Assembly: GCF_006716745.1 (NCBI RefSeq)
Contig: NZ_VFPP01000001.1
Location: forward strand, 4,216,001-4,280,000
Source of the DNA: Saccharothrix saharensis
Lineage (GTDB): Bacteria > Actinomycetota > Actinomycetes > Mycobacteriales > Pseudonocardiaceae
Direction of reading: 5' to 3'
DNA length: 64,000 nt
Part shown: positions 1 to 8,989 of the stretch, one piece after another
How positions within the stretch are numbered: the first letter of the stretch is position 1
Layout: each line of letters starts with the position of its first letter
The notes under the pieces: generated by a model
The model's database searches: none
Told to the model about the DNA's origin: nothing
What the model saw: only the letters and a program-made list of their open reading frames with translations
Program-made: the position numbers and the translations under genes

Positions 1-1
1 G

Positions 2-2956
2 GAGGCCGTGTCGCGGCCCGCGAAGGCCGCAGGGCTGCAACTGGAGCCGGGGCTGATCGAGTTGATGCTGCGCGACCTGGGCGTGCGCAGCGGGCGGACG
101 CAGGCGCGGACGGGCCAGGGCGCGTACGACGCGGGCGCGTTGCCGCTGCTGTCGCACGCCCTGCTGGCCACCTGGCAGCGCCGGCAGGCGGGCAAGTTGA
201 CCATCGCGGGCTACCGCTCGGCGGGCGGCATCCAGGGCGCGGTCGCGGCCACCGCGGAACGGGCGTGGGCCGACCTCGCGCCCGAGGCGCAGCACGCCGC
301 GCGGCCGTTGCTGCTGCGGCTGGTGCGCGTCGGCGAGGACACCCAGGACACGCGCCGCCGGTCCACCCGGCACGAGCTGGTCGAGCAGGCCGCGAACCGG
401 GACGCGGGCGAGGAGGCGCTGGAGGTGCTCGCGCGGGCCCGGCTGGTGACGCTCGACGCGGGCTCGGTCGAGATCACGCACGAGGCGCTGCTGCAGGCGT
501 GGCCGCGGCTGCGGAGCTGGATCGACCAGGACCGCGAGGGCCAGCTCCTGCGGCAGCGGCTGGAGGAGGACGCGGCGTCGTGGGCCGCGCAGGACCGCGA
601 CTCGTCGCTGCTCTACCGGGGTGCGCGGCTGGAGACCGCGCGGCACTGGGCGAACGCGGCCGGCCCGCAGGGGCTGACCGGCACCGCCCAGGACTTCCTC
701 GCCGTGTCGATGCAGCACCGCAGACGTGCCGCGTGGGGCAGACGCGCGGCGGTGGCGTGCGTGGTGGTGCTCGCGCTCATCGCCGCCACCGCCGCCGTGC
801 TGGCCGTGCGGCAGCGGGACGACGCGGTGTTCCGGCAGGTGGTGGCCGAGGCGGACCGGTTGCAGCAGTCCGACCCGTCGCTGTCGGCGCAACTGGCCCT
901 GGTCGCGCACCGGATGCGGCCGGACGACCGGGACGTGCAGACGCGGGTGCTGTCCAGCCAGTCCTCGCCGCTGGCGACGCCGCTGGCCGGCCACACCGGC
1001 CCGGTGTACCTCACGTCCTTCTCCCCCGACGGCAGGTTCCTGGCCACCGCGAGCTTCGACCAGACCGTGCGGCTGTGGGACCTGCGCGACCGGGACGACC
1101 CCGAGCCGCTCGGCTCGCCGCTGCCCGGCCACCGGAGCTGGGTCACGTCGGCGGTGTTCAGCCCGGACGGCAGGACCCTGGCCACGGCGGGCAACGACGC
1201 CACCGTGCGGCTGTGGGACGTCAGCGACCCGGAACGCCCGCGCTCCCTCGGCGAGCCGTTGAACGGCGGCAACGGCACCGTGTACCTGCTGGCGTTCACC
1301 CCGGACTCGCGGACGCTGGCCACCGCGAACGAGGACATGACCGCACGGCTGTGGGACGTGACCGACCCGGCCGCCCCGCAGCGGCTGGGCGAACCGCTCG
1401 GCCGGCACACCGGGCAGGTCCGCGCGGTGGCGTTCAACCGGGACGGCACGCTGCTGGCCACGGCCGGTGACGACGGGACCGCGGTGCTGTTCGACGTGCG
1501 CGACCCGCAGCGGCCCGTCCCCGTCGGCGAGCCGATCACCGGGTTCGACAACACCGTGCACTCGGTGGCGTTCAGCCCGGACAACCGGCTGCTGGCCGCC
1601 GGCAGCGAGGACCACACCGTGCAACTGTTCGACGTGACGGACCCGGCCGCGCCGCGCCTGGTCGGCCGCCCGCTGACCGACCACACCGAGGGCGTGTGGT
1701 CGGTGGCGTTCAGCCCGGACGGCCGGGTGCTCGCGTCCGCGGGCGGCGACGGCACCACGCGGCTGTGGAACGTCACCGACCCGGCGCACCCGATCGCGCT
1801 CGGCCGGCCGCTGACCGGGCGCAACGGCATCGTGTACGCGGTGGCGTTCAGCCCGGACGGCCGCACCCTGGCCACCGGCAGCCTCGACTCGGTGGTGCGG
1901 CTGTGGTCGCTGCCGCACGGCGTGCTCGTCGGGCACTCCGCGCGCACCACCGGACCCCGCTTCACCCCCGACGACCACCACCTGGTGTCGGGCAGCGACG
2001 ACTCGTCGATCCGGGTGTGGGACACCGGCGACCCGACCGCCCCGGTGTCGACCACCACGCTGTCGCACGGCGCGGGCGTGTGGTCGGTGGCGTTGAGCGA
2101 GGACGGGCTCACCCTGGCCAGCGTGAGCGACGACATGGTCCGGCTGTGGGACTTCGCCGACCCGCACCGGCCCGAACCGCTGGGCGAGCCGATCGCGGTG
2201 GGCACGCGGTACAGCTCGCCGGTGGCGTTCCGGCCCGACGGCAAGGTCCTGGCGACCGGCGCGGACGACCACTCGGTGCAGCTGTGGGACCTCGACGACC
2301 GCGCGCACCCCGAGCCGCTGGGTCGCGCGCTCGTCGGCCACACCGAGTACGTGCACTACGTCGGGTTCACCCCGGACGGGAAGACGATGGTCACGGCGAG
2401 CGCGGACAAGACCGTGCGGCTGTGGGACGTCACGGACCCGGCGGCCGCCCAACCGATCGGCCACCCGCTGACCGGCCACAGCCGCGTGGTGCGCGCGGGC
2501 GACATCAGCCCGGACGGGCGCACCCTGGCCACCGCGAGCGACGACGGCACGATCCGGCTGTGGGACCTGACCGTGCCGAACCGGGTCCAGCCGATCGGCT
2601 TGCCGTTGACCGGGCACGTGGAGGCGGCGGTGACGGTGGCGTTCAGCCCGGACGGCCGCACGCTGGCCAGCGGCGGCGACGACCGCACCATCCGGCTGTG
2701 GGACGTGCGCGACGCTTACCGGCCGGCCGCCATCGGCCAGGTGCTGACCGGGCACGACGGCGGGGTGCGGGACATCGCGTTCAGCCCGGACGGCCGAAGG
2801 CTCGCGTCGACCAGCTCCGACAGCACGGTCCGGGTGTGGGACCTGGACCTGGAGCACGTGATCGACCGCGTCTGCGTCAAGACCAAGGGCGTGCTGCCGG
2901 AGGAGCGGTGGCGCGAGCACCTGCCGCAGCTCGACTACGAGCCGCCCTGCCCCTGA
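2..2956 (+). CDS. nSTAND NTPase / WD40-repeat protein, 5' end cut by window edge
   Basis: The frame is open to base 2 and the first residues already lie inside the conserved nSTAND region, so the GTG at base 8 is not a real start and the P-loop lies outside the window. The visible order is the end of the nSTAND domain (GALPLLSHALL, EITHEALLQAWPRL), a single membrane-type helix (about residues 242-268 counted from base 8), then fourteen WD40 units from about residue 326 to 945, each ending in RLWDV or a variant. Fourteen units fit two seven-bladed propellers. The short tail with VIDRVCVKT and the final Cys is usual for this actinobacterial family. Such proteins are thought to be signalling or scaffold NTPases at the membrane; the ligand is unknown. 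A hairpin-separated DUF2165 gene follows. Confidence 0.88.
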   Translation, partial: EAVSRPAKAAGLQLEPGLIELMLRDLGVRSGRTQARTGQGAYDAGALPLLSHALLATWQRRQAGKLTIAGYRSAGGIQGAVAATAERAWADLAPEAQHAARPLLLRLVRVGEDTQDTRRRSTRHELVEQAANRDAGEEALEVLARARLVTLDAGSVEITHEALLQAWPRLRSWIDQDREGQLLRQRLEEDAASWAAQDRDSSLLYRGARLETARHWANAAGPQGLTGTAQDFLAVSMQHRRRAAWGRRAAVACVVVLALIAATAAVLAVRQRDDAVFRQVVAEADRLQQSDPSLSAQLALVAHRMRPDDRDVQTRVLSSQSSPLATPLAGHTGPVYLTSFSPDGRFLATASFDQTVRLWDLRDRDDPEPLGSPLPGHRSWVTSAVFSPDGRTLATAGNDATVRLWDVSDPERPRSLGEPLNGGNGTVYLLAFTPDSRTLATANEDMTARLWDVTDPAAPQRLGEPLGRHTGQVRAVAFNRDGTLLATAGDDGTAVLFDVRDPQRPVPVGEPITGFDNTVHSVAFSPDNRLLAAGSEDHTVQLFDVTDPAAPRLVGRPLTDHTEGVWSVAFSPDGRVLASAGGDGTTRLWNVTDPAHPIALGRPLTGRNGIVYAVAFSPDGRTLATGSLDSVVRLWSLPHGVLVGHSARTTGPRFTPDDHHLVSGSDDSSIRVWDTGDPTAPVSTTTLSHGAGVWSVALSEDGLTLASVSDDMVRLWDFADPHRPEPLGEPIAVGTRYSSPVAFRPDGKVLATGADDHSVQLWDLDDRAHPEPLGRALVGHTEYVHYVGFTPDGKTMVTASADKTVRLWDVTDPAAAQPIGHPLTGHSRVVRAGDISPDGRTLATASDDGTIRLWDLTVPNRVQPIGLPLTGHVEAAVTVAFSPDGRTLASGGDDRTIRLWDVRDAYRPAAIGQVLTGHDGGVRDIAFSPDGRRLASTSSDSTVRVWDLDLEHVIDRVCVKTKGVLPEERWREHLPQLDYEPPCP

Positions 2957-3024
2957 CGCCGCGGTGCGGGCGGGGGGAAACCGCTCGTGGACTTCCGGTG
3001 GATCGTGACTAGGTTCTACAGATC

Positions 3025-3516
3025 ATGCGTTTACTTGCCAGGGTGGGGAGCCCGCAGGCGGCGATCACGGCGCTGACCGGGATCACCGCGCTCTACATGG
3101 GTCTCGTGGTGTTCGGCAACGTGACCGACTACGGGACCAACCACGCGTTCGTCCAGCACGTGCTGGCGATGGACACCACGTTCGGCTCGCCGAACACGTC
3201 GTGGCGCGCGATCACCAGCCCGGCCGTGGTGACCGCGGTCTACGTGCTGATCATCCTGTGGGAGGCGGTCACCGCGCTGGTGCTGCTGGCCGGGCTGGTG
3301 GCCTGGCTGCGGCGCCGCGAGGAGGTCGCGCGGCGGCTGTCGTCCGCGGGTTGGGTGATGCAGGTGCTGCTGTTCGGCGGCGGGTTCATCGCGATCGGCG
3401 GCGAGTGGTTCGTCATGTGGCAGTCGAAGGACTGGAACGGGTTGTCGGCCGCGTTCCAGAACTTCGTGGTCGCCGCGCTCGGGCTGGTGCTGCTGCACGC
3501 GAGCAAGAGGGACTGA
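3025..3516 (+). CDS. DUF2165 small integral membrane protein
   Basis: The protein has 163 residues and about four hydrophobic helices (residues 12-31, 70-92, 109-128, 142-158). Motifs match the DUF2165 family as I remember it: VTDYGTN, FVQHVLAMDTTF, a WRAI segment, and GEWF.MWQS before the last helix. The molecular function of the family is not established. The ATG at 3025 follows the upstream stop by 68 bases and has no clear Shine-Dalgarno site. The gene ends just before a strong hairpin shared with the convergent esterase gene. Confidence 0.8.
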   Translation: MRLLARVGSPQAAITALTGITALYMGLVVFGNVTDYGTNHAFVQHVLAMDTTFGSPNTSWRAITSPAVVTAVYVLIILWEAVTALVLLAGLVAWLRRREEVARRLSSAGWVMQVLLFGGGFIAIGGEWFVMWQSKDWNGLSAAFQNFVVAALGLVLLHASKRD

Positions 3517-3524
3517 ACCGCGCC

Positions 3525-3559
3525 ACCGGAGGCCGCCCCCTCTCGGGACGGCCTCCGGT
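3525..3559. terminator. bidirectional hairpin terminator between convergent genes
   Basis: ACCGGAGGCCG (3525-3535) pairs perfectly with CGGCCTCCGGT (3549-3559), an 11-bp stem with a 13-nt loop, placed 8 bases after one stop codon and 6 before the other. There is no T-tract, which is common for high-GC actinobacteria. Confidence 0.75.
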
Positions 3560-3565
3560 CCGGCG

Positions 3566-5077
3566 TCACCCCTGCCAGAAGTCGAGCCGGTGCTCGGCCC
3601 GGTAGTCCACGCCGGTGATCGCGCCCGACGCGAGCGACTGCACGTGCCGCCCCTCGCCGAACGCGGGCCAGTGCGGCAGGCCGCCGGTGTTCGGGTCGCC
3701 GGTGCGGGCGAACGCGGTCCAGTACCGGATCATCGCGTCCGACAGGTCCCGCTGCCGGTCGGTGAGCTCCCGGTCCGGGAACAGGTAGCCGATGTCCGTG
3801 CTGTGGCTCGCGCCGTGCTCGGAGGCCTCCTCGTCGGCGAACTCGAACGCGTACGTCGGCGTGTGCGCGGACAGCAGTTCGTGCTGCCGGAACGTCGCCC
3901 GCGCCCACACCCGGTCCGTGAGCACGGCCGCCCACGCCCGGCCCGGGCTCTCGAACGCGCCCTGCGGGTACTCCCGCTCCACCTCGGCCGCCCGGTCCCC
4001 GAACGCCGCCGCGAGCAGCCGCGGGTAGTCCTCGGCGGCGACGGGCCCGCGGAAGACCTCCACGAGGTTGCGGTGCTCGTGCCGCGTGTTGCCGGCCAGC
4101 ACGGGCACCCGCGCGACCTCACCGGCCGGGAACGCCTCGGCGGGCACCTTCGGCAGGTCCGGGTTGCCGTACCCGAAGGGCTGGAAGATGTTCATCACCT
4201 GCGGGTACTCCAACAGCTTCCCGACCGGCAGCGCGCGCAGGCAGTCGATGTCCGCGCAGCCCAGCTCGACGGTGACCATCCGCCCGAGCTGCTCGATCTC
4301 GGCCGTGTCCCGCCAGGCGAGCCACGGCAGCGCGCCGAGCCCCGGGTACCACGCCTCGGCGGGCAGGTCCACCAGCGCGAACCCGCTGTGCATGATCGCC
4401 TTGTGGAACAGGCCGCGGGACGCGGGCGAGATCAGGTGCGCCGCGGTGGCCGACGCGCCGTAGGAGACGCCGAACAACGTGACGTTGCCGGGATCGCCGC
4501 CGAAGGCCGCGATGTTGCGCCGCACCCAGTCCAGCGCCTCGCGCTGGTCCTGCAACGCGAACGTGCCGGACCCCGCCAGACCGGCCAGGCCGAAGCCGCC
4601 GAACACGCCCAGCCGGTAGTTCGGCGTCACGACCACCACGTCCCCCTTGGTGGCCAACGCCGTGGCGTCGAAGTGGTGGCCCGCGCCGATCGCGCCGTCA
4701 CCGTGCAGCCAGACCATGACCGGCCGGCGGCCTTCGGTGGACGGCGTGGTGACGTTGAGGAACAGGCAGTCCTCGTCCGTCGACCGGGTGTCCGAGTAGG
4801 ACGACCCGACCTGCGGGCACGGGCTGCCCGGCTTCGTCGCGTCCCGGACGCCCGCCCAGTCCGCCGGGCGGTGCGGTGACCGCCAGCGCAGCTCGCCCTT
4901 CGGCGGCATGGCGTACGGGATGCCTTGGAATACGGCGTGGTCGGCGCGGACGACGCCGCGCACCTCTCCGTTCTCCACCCGCACGACGTCCGCTCGCTCC
5001 ACGTCCCCACCCCCGCATGCCGTCACGACCAGGGCGGCGGCTGCCGCCGTGATCAGTGCCCGCGTCCCCCGACGCAT
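3566..5077 (-). CDS. type B carboxylesterase, predicted lipoprotein
   Basis: The 503-residue protein begins with a lipoprotein signal: a hydrophobic stretch then LVVTAC, with Cys21 as the lipid anchor. The mature part is a carboxylesterase/lipase fold: QGIPYA near residue 51, the DEDCLFLNV block (residues 101-109), the oxyanion loop HGDG (125-128), and the nucleophile motif GVSYG with Ser205. The usual motif is GESAGG, so this elbow is divergent but keeps the serine. A likely catalytic His lies in the GASHSTDIGY segment near the C-terminus. It probably hydrolyses carboxylic esters at the outer face of the membrane; the substrate is unknown. It starts 3 bases after the TetR gene ends, so the two form one unit under TetR control. 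Confidence 0.85.
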   Translation of the reverse strand: MRRGTRALITAAAAALVVTACGGGDVERADVVRVENGEVRGVVRADHAVFQGIPYAMPPKGELRWRSPHRPADWAGVRDATKPGSPCPQVGSSYSDTRSTDEDCLFLNVTTPSTEGRRPVMVWLHGDGAIGAGHHFDATALATKGDVVVVTPNYRLGVFGGFGLAGLAGSGTFALQDQREALDWVRRNIAAFGGDPGNVTLFGVSYGASATAAHLISPASRGLFHKAIMHSGFALVDLPAEAWYPGLGALPWLAWRDTAEIEQLGRMVTVELGCADIDCLRALPVGKLLEYPQVMNIFQPFGYGNPDLPKVPAEAFPAGEVARVPVLAGNTRHEHRNLVEVFRGPVAAEDYPRLLAAAFGDRAAEVEREYPQGAFESPGRAWAAVLTDRVWARATFRQHELLSAHTPTYAFEFADEEASEHGASHSTDIGYLFPDRELTDRQRDLSDAMIRYWTAFARTGDPNTGGLPHWPAFGEGRHVQSLASGAITGVDYRAEHRLDFWQG

Positions 5078-5080
5078 GTG

Positions 5081-5656
5081 CTACCCCCTTGTGGTGGCGA
5101 GCTCCACCGTGGTGAGGAGCTCGCGTTCGCAGAGGTCGAGGTCGACCTCCGCGTGATCGGCCGCCCTGGCGAGCACACCGTTGCGCAGCGCCAGCACGAA
5201 GATCGCCATGGTGTCCGCGTCGAACCCGCGGAACTCGCCCCGCCGCTGCCCCTCCCGGAGCAGGTCGGCCATCTTGCGGTGGTCGTCGTCCGCGCTGTCG
5301 GCGGCCGAGACGTGCGGCCGCACCTGCGCCAGCGCCACCATGTGCGCCCGGTGGGCGGCCAGGAACCGCAGGTTGGCGCTCAGGAACGCGCGCAGCTCGC
5401 CCGCCGCGGTGTCGGCGCGGTCCATCCGCTCCAGCACGAACTCGGCGAACGTCCGCCGGACCTCGGCGTAGACGCTGTCCACCAGCTCCTGCTTGCCCTT
5501 GAAGTGGTACGAGATCAGCCCCGTGCTGCTCAGGCCGGCGCGGGCGGCGATCCGCCGGAACGAGGTCGCGCCGTAGCCGAGCTCGGCGAGCACCTCGATC
5601 GCCGCGGCGATGACCTGCGCTCGCCTGGCCTGCTCGGTCACGGACTTTGCTCGCAT
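5081..5656 (-). CDS. TetR-family regulator of the adjacent esterase
   Basis: The N-terminal helix-turn-helix is clear (TSFRRIAARAGLSSTGLISY with HFKGKQEL after it), followed by an all-helical ligand-binding domain. I chose the ATG at 5656; a TTG two codons upstream is the only longer option. The start codon lies inside an inverted repeat (TTTGCTC/GAGCAAA), suggesting autorepression. The esterase gene follows after 3 bases. The ligand may be an ester or its acid product, by inference only. Confidence 0.88.
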   Translation of the reverse strand: MRAKSVTEQARRAQVIAAAIEVLAELGYGATSFRRIAARAGLSSTGLISYHFKGKQELVDSVYAEVRRTFAEFVLERMDRADTAAGELRAFLSANLRFLAAHRAHMVALAQVRPHVSAADSADDDHRKMADLLREGQRRGEFRGFDADTMAIFVLALRNGVLARAADHAEVDLDLCERELLTTVELATTRG

Positions 5657-5683
5657 GAGCAAAATCTAGCACGACTGAGCAAA
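5646..5683. promoter_or_regulatory. probable TetR operator
   Basis: TTTGCTC (5646-5652) and GAGCAAA (5657-5663) form a perfect inverted repeat with a 4-base spacer over the regulator's start codon. A further GAGCAAA at 5677-5683 sits exactly 20 bases further on, with a partner half-site matching only 4 of 7 bases. Confidence 0.6.
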
Positions 5684-5765
5684 CTGCCGGTTGAATGAGG
5701 CGTGACCAGCACGAACGTCTTGATAAGGTCGCTGCCGGGCGACGTGTGAAGGAGGACCCGCGACG

Positions 5766-6605
5766 ATGCAGGCGTCGGAGTTCCGCCGCGCGGTGGCCGC
5801 GGCCACGTCGATCGCGGCCTCGGTCGGCCTGGTGGTGCGCGTCACCGTCGTCCTCCAGGACTCGAACAAGCTCACCCTGCGCCTGCTGCCGTGCGACGTC
5901 CTGGCGCGGGTGGCGCCGGAGGCGGACCAGGTCGCGGGGGCCGAGATCGCGCTCGCGCGGCGGCTCGCCGAATCCGGCGGCCCGGTCGCCGCGCCGGCGC
6001 CCGGCGTGGAGCCGCGCGCCCACGAACGTGACGGGTTCGTGGTCACGCTGTGGACCTACTACGAGTCCGTGACCCCTGAGGTCCCACCGGCCGACTACGC
6101 CGACGCGCTCGTGCGGCTGCACGCCGGCCTGCGCCGGGTCGACGTGCCCGCGCCGCACTTCACGGACCGGGTCGAGCAGGCGCGGCGGGTCGTGGCGAGC
6201 CGCGAGCTCTCACCGGACCTCGCCGACGCGGACCGGGACCTGCTCGGCGGCGCGTTGCGCGACCTGCGGCGGGCGGTCGTCCGGCGGGCCGGGACCGAGC
6301 AGCTGCTGCACGGCGAACCGCACCCCGGCAACCTGCTCGGCACGGCGGGCGGGCCGCTGTTCGTCGACTGGGAGACGCACTGCCGGGGGCCGGTCGAGTT
6401 CGACCTGGCGCACGCGCCGGAGGACGTCGCCGACCACTACCCGGGCGTCGACCGGGCGTTGGTGGACGACTGCCGGGTCCTCGTGCCGGCGATGGTCACC
6501 GCGTGGCGCTGGGACCGGGACGACCGGTTCCCCGACGGCCGCCGGCTGGGCGTCGAGGGGCTGGGTCGGCTCCGTGAGGCGCTGCGGTCCCGCGCGACGC
6601 CCTAG
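5766..6605 (+). CDS. aminoglycoside-phosphotransferase-like kinase
   Basis: This 279-residue protein has the APH/choline-kinase fold. The catalytic Brenner motif is LLHGEPHPGNLL and the metal-binding aspartate follows in FVDWE; an N-terminal lobe with EIALARRLAE precedes them. Such enzymes transfer phosphate from ATP to a hydroxyl of a small molecule. The substrate cannot be told from sequence, and resistance is only a possibility. A strong AGGAGG lies about 10 bases before the ATG. The gene converges on the IniR-like gene, and the tetranucleotide CTAG supplies the stop codons of both. Confidence 0.78.
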   Translation: MQASEFRRAVAAATSIAASVGLVVRVTVVLQDSNKLTLRLLPCDVLARVAPEADQVAGAEIALARRLAESGGPVAAPAPGVEPRAHERDGFVVTLWTYYESVTPEVPPADYADALVRLHAGLRRVDVPAPHFTDRVEQARRVVASRELSPDLADADRDLLGGALRDLRRAVVRRAGTEQLLHGEPHPGNLLGTAGGPLFVDWETHCRGPVEFDLAHAPEDVADHYPGVDRALVDDCRVLVPAMVTAWRWDRDDRFPDGRRLGVEGLGRLREALRSRATP

Positions 6606-8989
6606 CCGACGATCTGGCGGAGCTGGTCCAGCAGTTCCGCCCGGCTGGTGCAGCCCAGCCGCTGCCGGATGCGGGCCATGTGGTGCTCGACCGTCTTCGC
6701 CGAGATGAACAGGCGGTCGCCCACCTGCTTGTAGGTCAGCCCGCCGACGACCAGTTCGGCGACCTCGCGCTCGCGGTCGCTGAGCTTGCCCGCGTCGGCC
6801 TCCGCGACCGGCTCGGGCTGCTTGCGGGCGGTCGTCGCGGACCGGCCTTGGAGGAGGCGCGCGCAGTCCAGCAGCCGCACCATCGCCTGCCGGTCCGACG
6901 TCCGTATCGCGGCCTGCCCCGCGAGCCGGGCCGCGTCCCACCACTGGCCGACGGCCTGCAGGCCGCGTGCCGACTCCTCGACCTGGTCGGCGTCGACCTT
7001 GCCCGCCACCACGTCGAGCCAGCTCTCCGCGGCCGCCGACACGACCGCCGCGTACCGGCTCCGGTCCCGGCACGCGGCCAGCGACGCGGCGTGCTCCTCG
7101 GCGACGGACGTCTCCTCGGCGATGATCGCCGCGTGCAGCGCGCTCCAGTGCAGCGGCACGGCCCACAGGCACGGATCACCCAGGTCACGCAACAGGGTCC
7201 GCGCGGCCGTGAGGTGCGGCGCGAGCCGGTGCTGGTCGCGCAACCGCGCCGCGGCGGTGGCGAACTCGCCCAGCGGCAGGAACGTGAACAGGTCGACGGG
7301 GTGCCGCAGCACCGCCTCGCACGCCTGCTCCCACGTCCGCTTCAACGTGGCCAGGTCGCTGTTGCGCCGCGCCACGCCGATCTCCAGCGCCACCGCGAAC
7401 AGCCAGTCCCGCGGCTCCAGCGGGCGGCCCGCCTTCCGCAGCGCCACCAGCGTCTCCCGGGCCTGCGCGAGGTTGCCGCGCTGCATCGCGATCCACGCCC
7501 GCAGCAACCGGTGCCGCACCACCATCAGCGCGCCGCCGGACGACGTCGCCATCGCCCGGTCCAGCACCGACTCGGCCACACCCGGCTCACCGCTGTGCAG
7601 CGCCACCAACGCGGCCAGGGCGGCGGGCGTGTCCGGCAACAGCACGGCCCGCCCGGCCGGTTCCAGCAACCCCGCCGCACGGACCAAAGTGGACAGTGCG
7701 GTGGTCGCGGACGACGTCACCGACTCCACCACTCCCTGCGCCATCAGCGAAGCGCTGCCGTCCAACATGGTCGGTGGCGCCACCGGCAGCGGCGCGGTCG
7801 GCAACCGGCCCGTGCCGACCTGCCCGATCACCGCGAACGCCGACGACGTCGAACTGGGCGACCACCGGTGCAGCTCGGTGCCGCGGGCGAGTTGCCCCCG
7901 GTGCGCCAACGCGATGGCGGCGACTTCGGCCGCCGCACCCCGGTGCCCGGTGTCACCGCTGGAGATCACCTGGTCCGCGAGGCGCATCGCGGCGTCGAGG
8001 TCACCCGCCATCGCCGACGCCACCGCCCGCCGCACGGCCACCTCGGGCCCGGCGGTGCCGATGGCGGCCAGCAGCCGCGCGGCCAGCGCCGGGTCGGTGG
8101 CCAGCGCCTCGTCGGCCGCCGCGCGGAACGCCTGCGCCAGCCCCGGACCGGCCACGCCCGGCTGGTCGCCGCCGACGCCGACCAGCGGCCGGACCAGGTC
8201 GAGCACCGGCCCGCCGGACCGGAGCTGGAGTTCGGCCAACCGCTGCCGCACCGCGATCCGCCGGTCGGTCCGGCTCAGCGCCGCCACCGCCAGCCGCGCC
8301 ACCGGCAGCAGCGTGCCGTCGGCCGCGACCAGGCCGGTGGCCCGGCCCGCCTCGATCACGTCGCCGACGCCGTCCGCGTCGACCCCGAGCAGCCCGCCGA
8401 GCAGGTCGAGCCGCAGCGCCGCGCCCGCCTCGGCGGCCAGCAGGTACTTCTGCACGTCGGCGTCCAGCCAGTCCAGGTCCGCCCGGAACGACGCCACCAC
8501 CTCGGGCGGCACCTCCGCCGCGGTCAGCCCGGCCAGCCGCCGCACGAACCGCGGCACGCCACCGGTCAGCTCGTGGACGAAGTCGACCAGCCCCCGCGCG
8601 GACGCGGGCAGCACGGCCCGCACCTGCTCCCGGGTGAACGGCTCCAGCATCAGCGCGGGACGCGCCCGGCCCAGCGACTCGGCCAGCGCCGCCAGCGCCC
8701 GCGTGCGCGGCCACGGGCGGTAGGCCACCACGACGTTCCCGGTGCCGCGCTCGACGAGGGAACGCAGCGCCAGCAGCTCGGCGTCCGGCAGCAGGTGCGC
8801 GTCGTCCACGACCGAGGCCGACGCGCCGGCGTCCTCGAACGCGCGCGCGATCTCCCGCAGCACGGTGCTCTTGCCGTACCCGCCGGGCGCGACGACGCCG
8901 AGCCGCAGCACCGTCCCGGCCTCGATGGCGTCGAGGACCTGCGTGACCTGCTCCGACAACACCGGGCGCGCGGTAGTGCTCGGGCTCAA
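6602..8989 (-). CDS. IniR-like STAND ATPase / LuxR-type transcriptional regulator
   Basis: The 795-residue protein has an N-terminal ATPase with Walker A APGGYGKST (residues 34-42) and Walker B ASVVDDAH (57-64), a long helical middle region, and a C-terminal LuxR helix-turn-helix (about 735-795) with LSDREREVAELVVGGLTYKQ. Domain order, size and placement beside iniBAC match mycobacterial IniR (Rv0339c), which is reported to activate iniBAC during envelope stress. Orthology is inferred from context and architecture. The start is TTG, overlapping the stop of the Hsp70-like gene as TTGA, so translation is probably coupled. It is likely to sense a cell-wall or sugar signal and act on the iniB promoter. 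Confidence 0.82.
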   Translation of the reverse strand: MSPSTTARPVLSEQVTQVLDAIEAGTVLRLGVVAPGGYGKSTVLREIARAFEDAGASASVVDDAHLLPDAELLALRSLVERGTGNVVVAYRPWPRTRALAALAESLGRARPALMLEPFTREQVRAVLPASARGLVDFVHELTGGVPRFVRRLAGLTAAEVPPEVVASFRADLDWLDADVQKYLLAAEAGAALRLDLLGGLLGVDADGVGDVIEAGRATGLVAADGTLLPVARLAVAALSRTDRRIAVRQRLAELQLRSGGPVLDLVRPLVGVGGDQPGVAGPGLAQAFRAAADEALATDPALAARLLAAIGTAGPEVAVRRAVASAMAGDLDAAMRLADQVISSGDTGHRGAAAEVAAIALAHRGQLARGTELHRWSPSSTSSAFAVIGQVGTGRLPTAPLPVAPPTMLDGSASLMAQGVVESVTSSATTALSTLVRAAGLLEPAGRAVLLPDTPAALAALVALHSGEPGVAESVLDRAMATSSGGALMVVRHRLLRAWIAMQRGNLAQARETLVALRKAGRPLEPRDWLFAVALEIGVARRNSDLATLKRTWEQACEAVLRHPVDLFTFLPLGEFATAAARLRDQHRLAPHLTAARTLLRDLGDPCLWAVPLHWSALHAAIIAEETSVAEEHAASLAACRDRSRYAAVVSAAAESWLDVVAGKVDADQVEESARGLQAVGQWWDAARLAGQAAIRTSDRQAMVRLLDCARLLQGRSATTARKQPEPVAEADAGKLSDREREVAELVVGGLTYKQVGDRLFISAKTVEHHMARIRQRLGCTSRAELLDQLRQIVG

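Noticed and set aside
8-10. GTG at base 8 as the start of the WD40 protein
   Set aside because: The codons before it remain open to the window edge and the residues after it are already within the conserved nSTAND domain.
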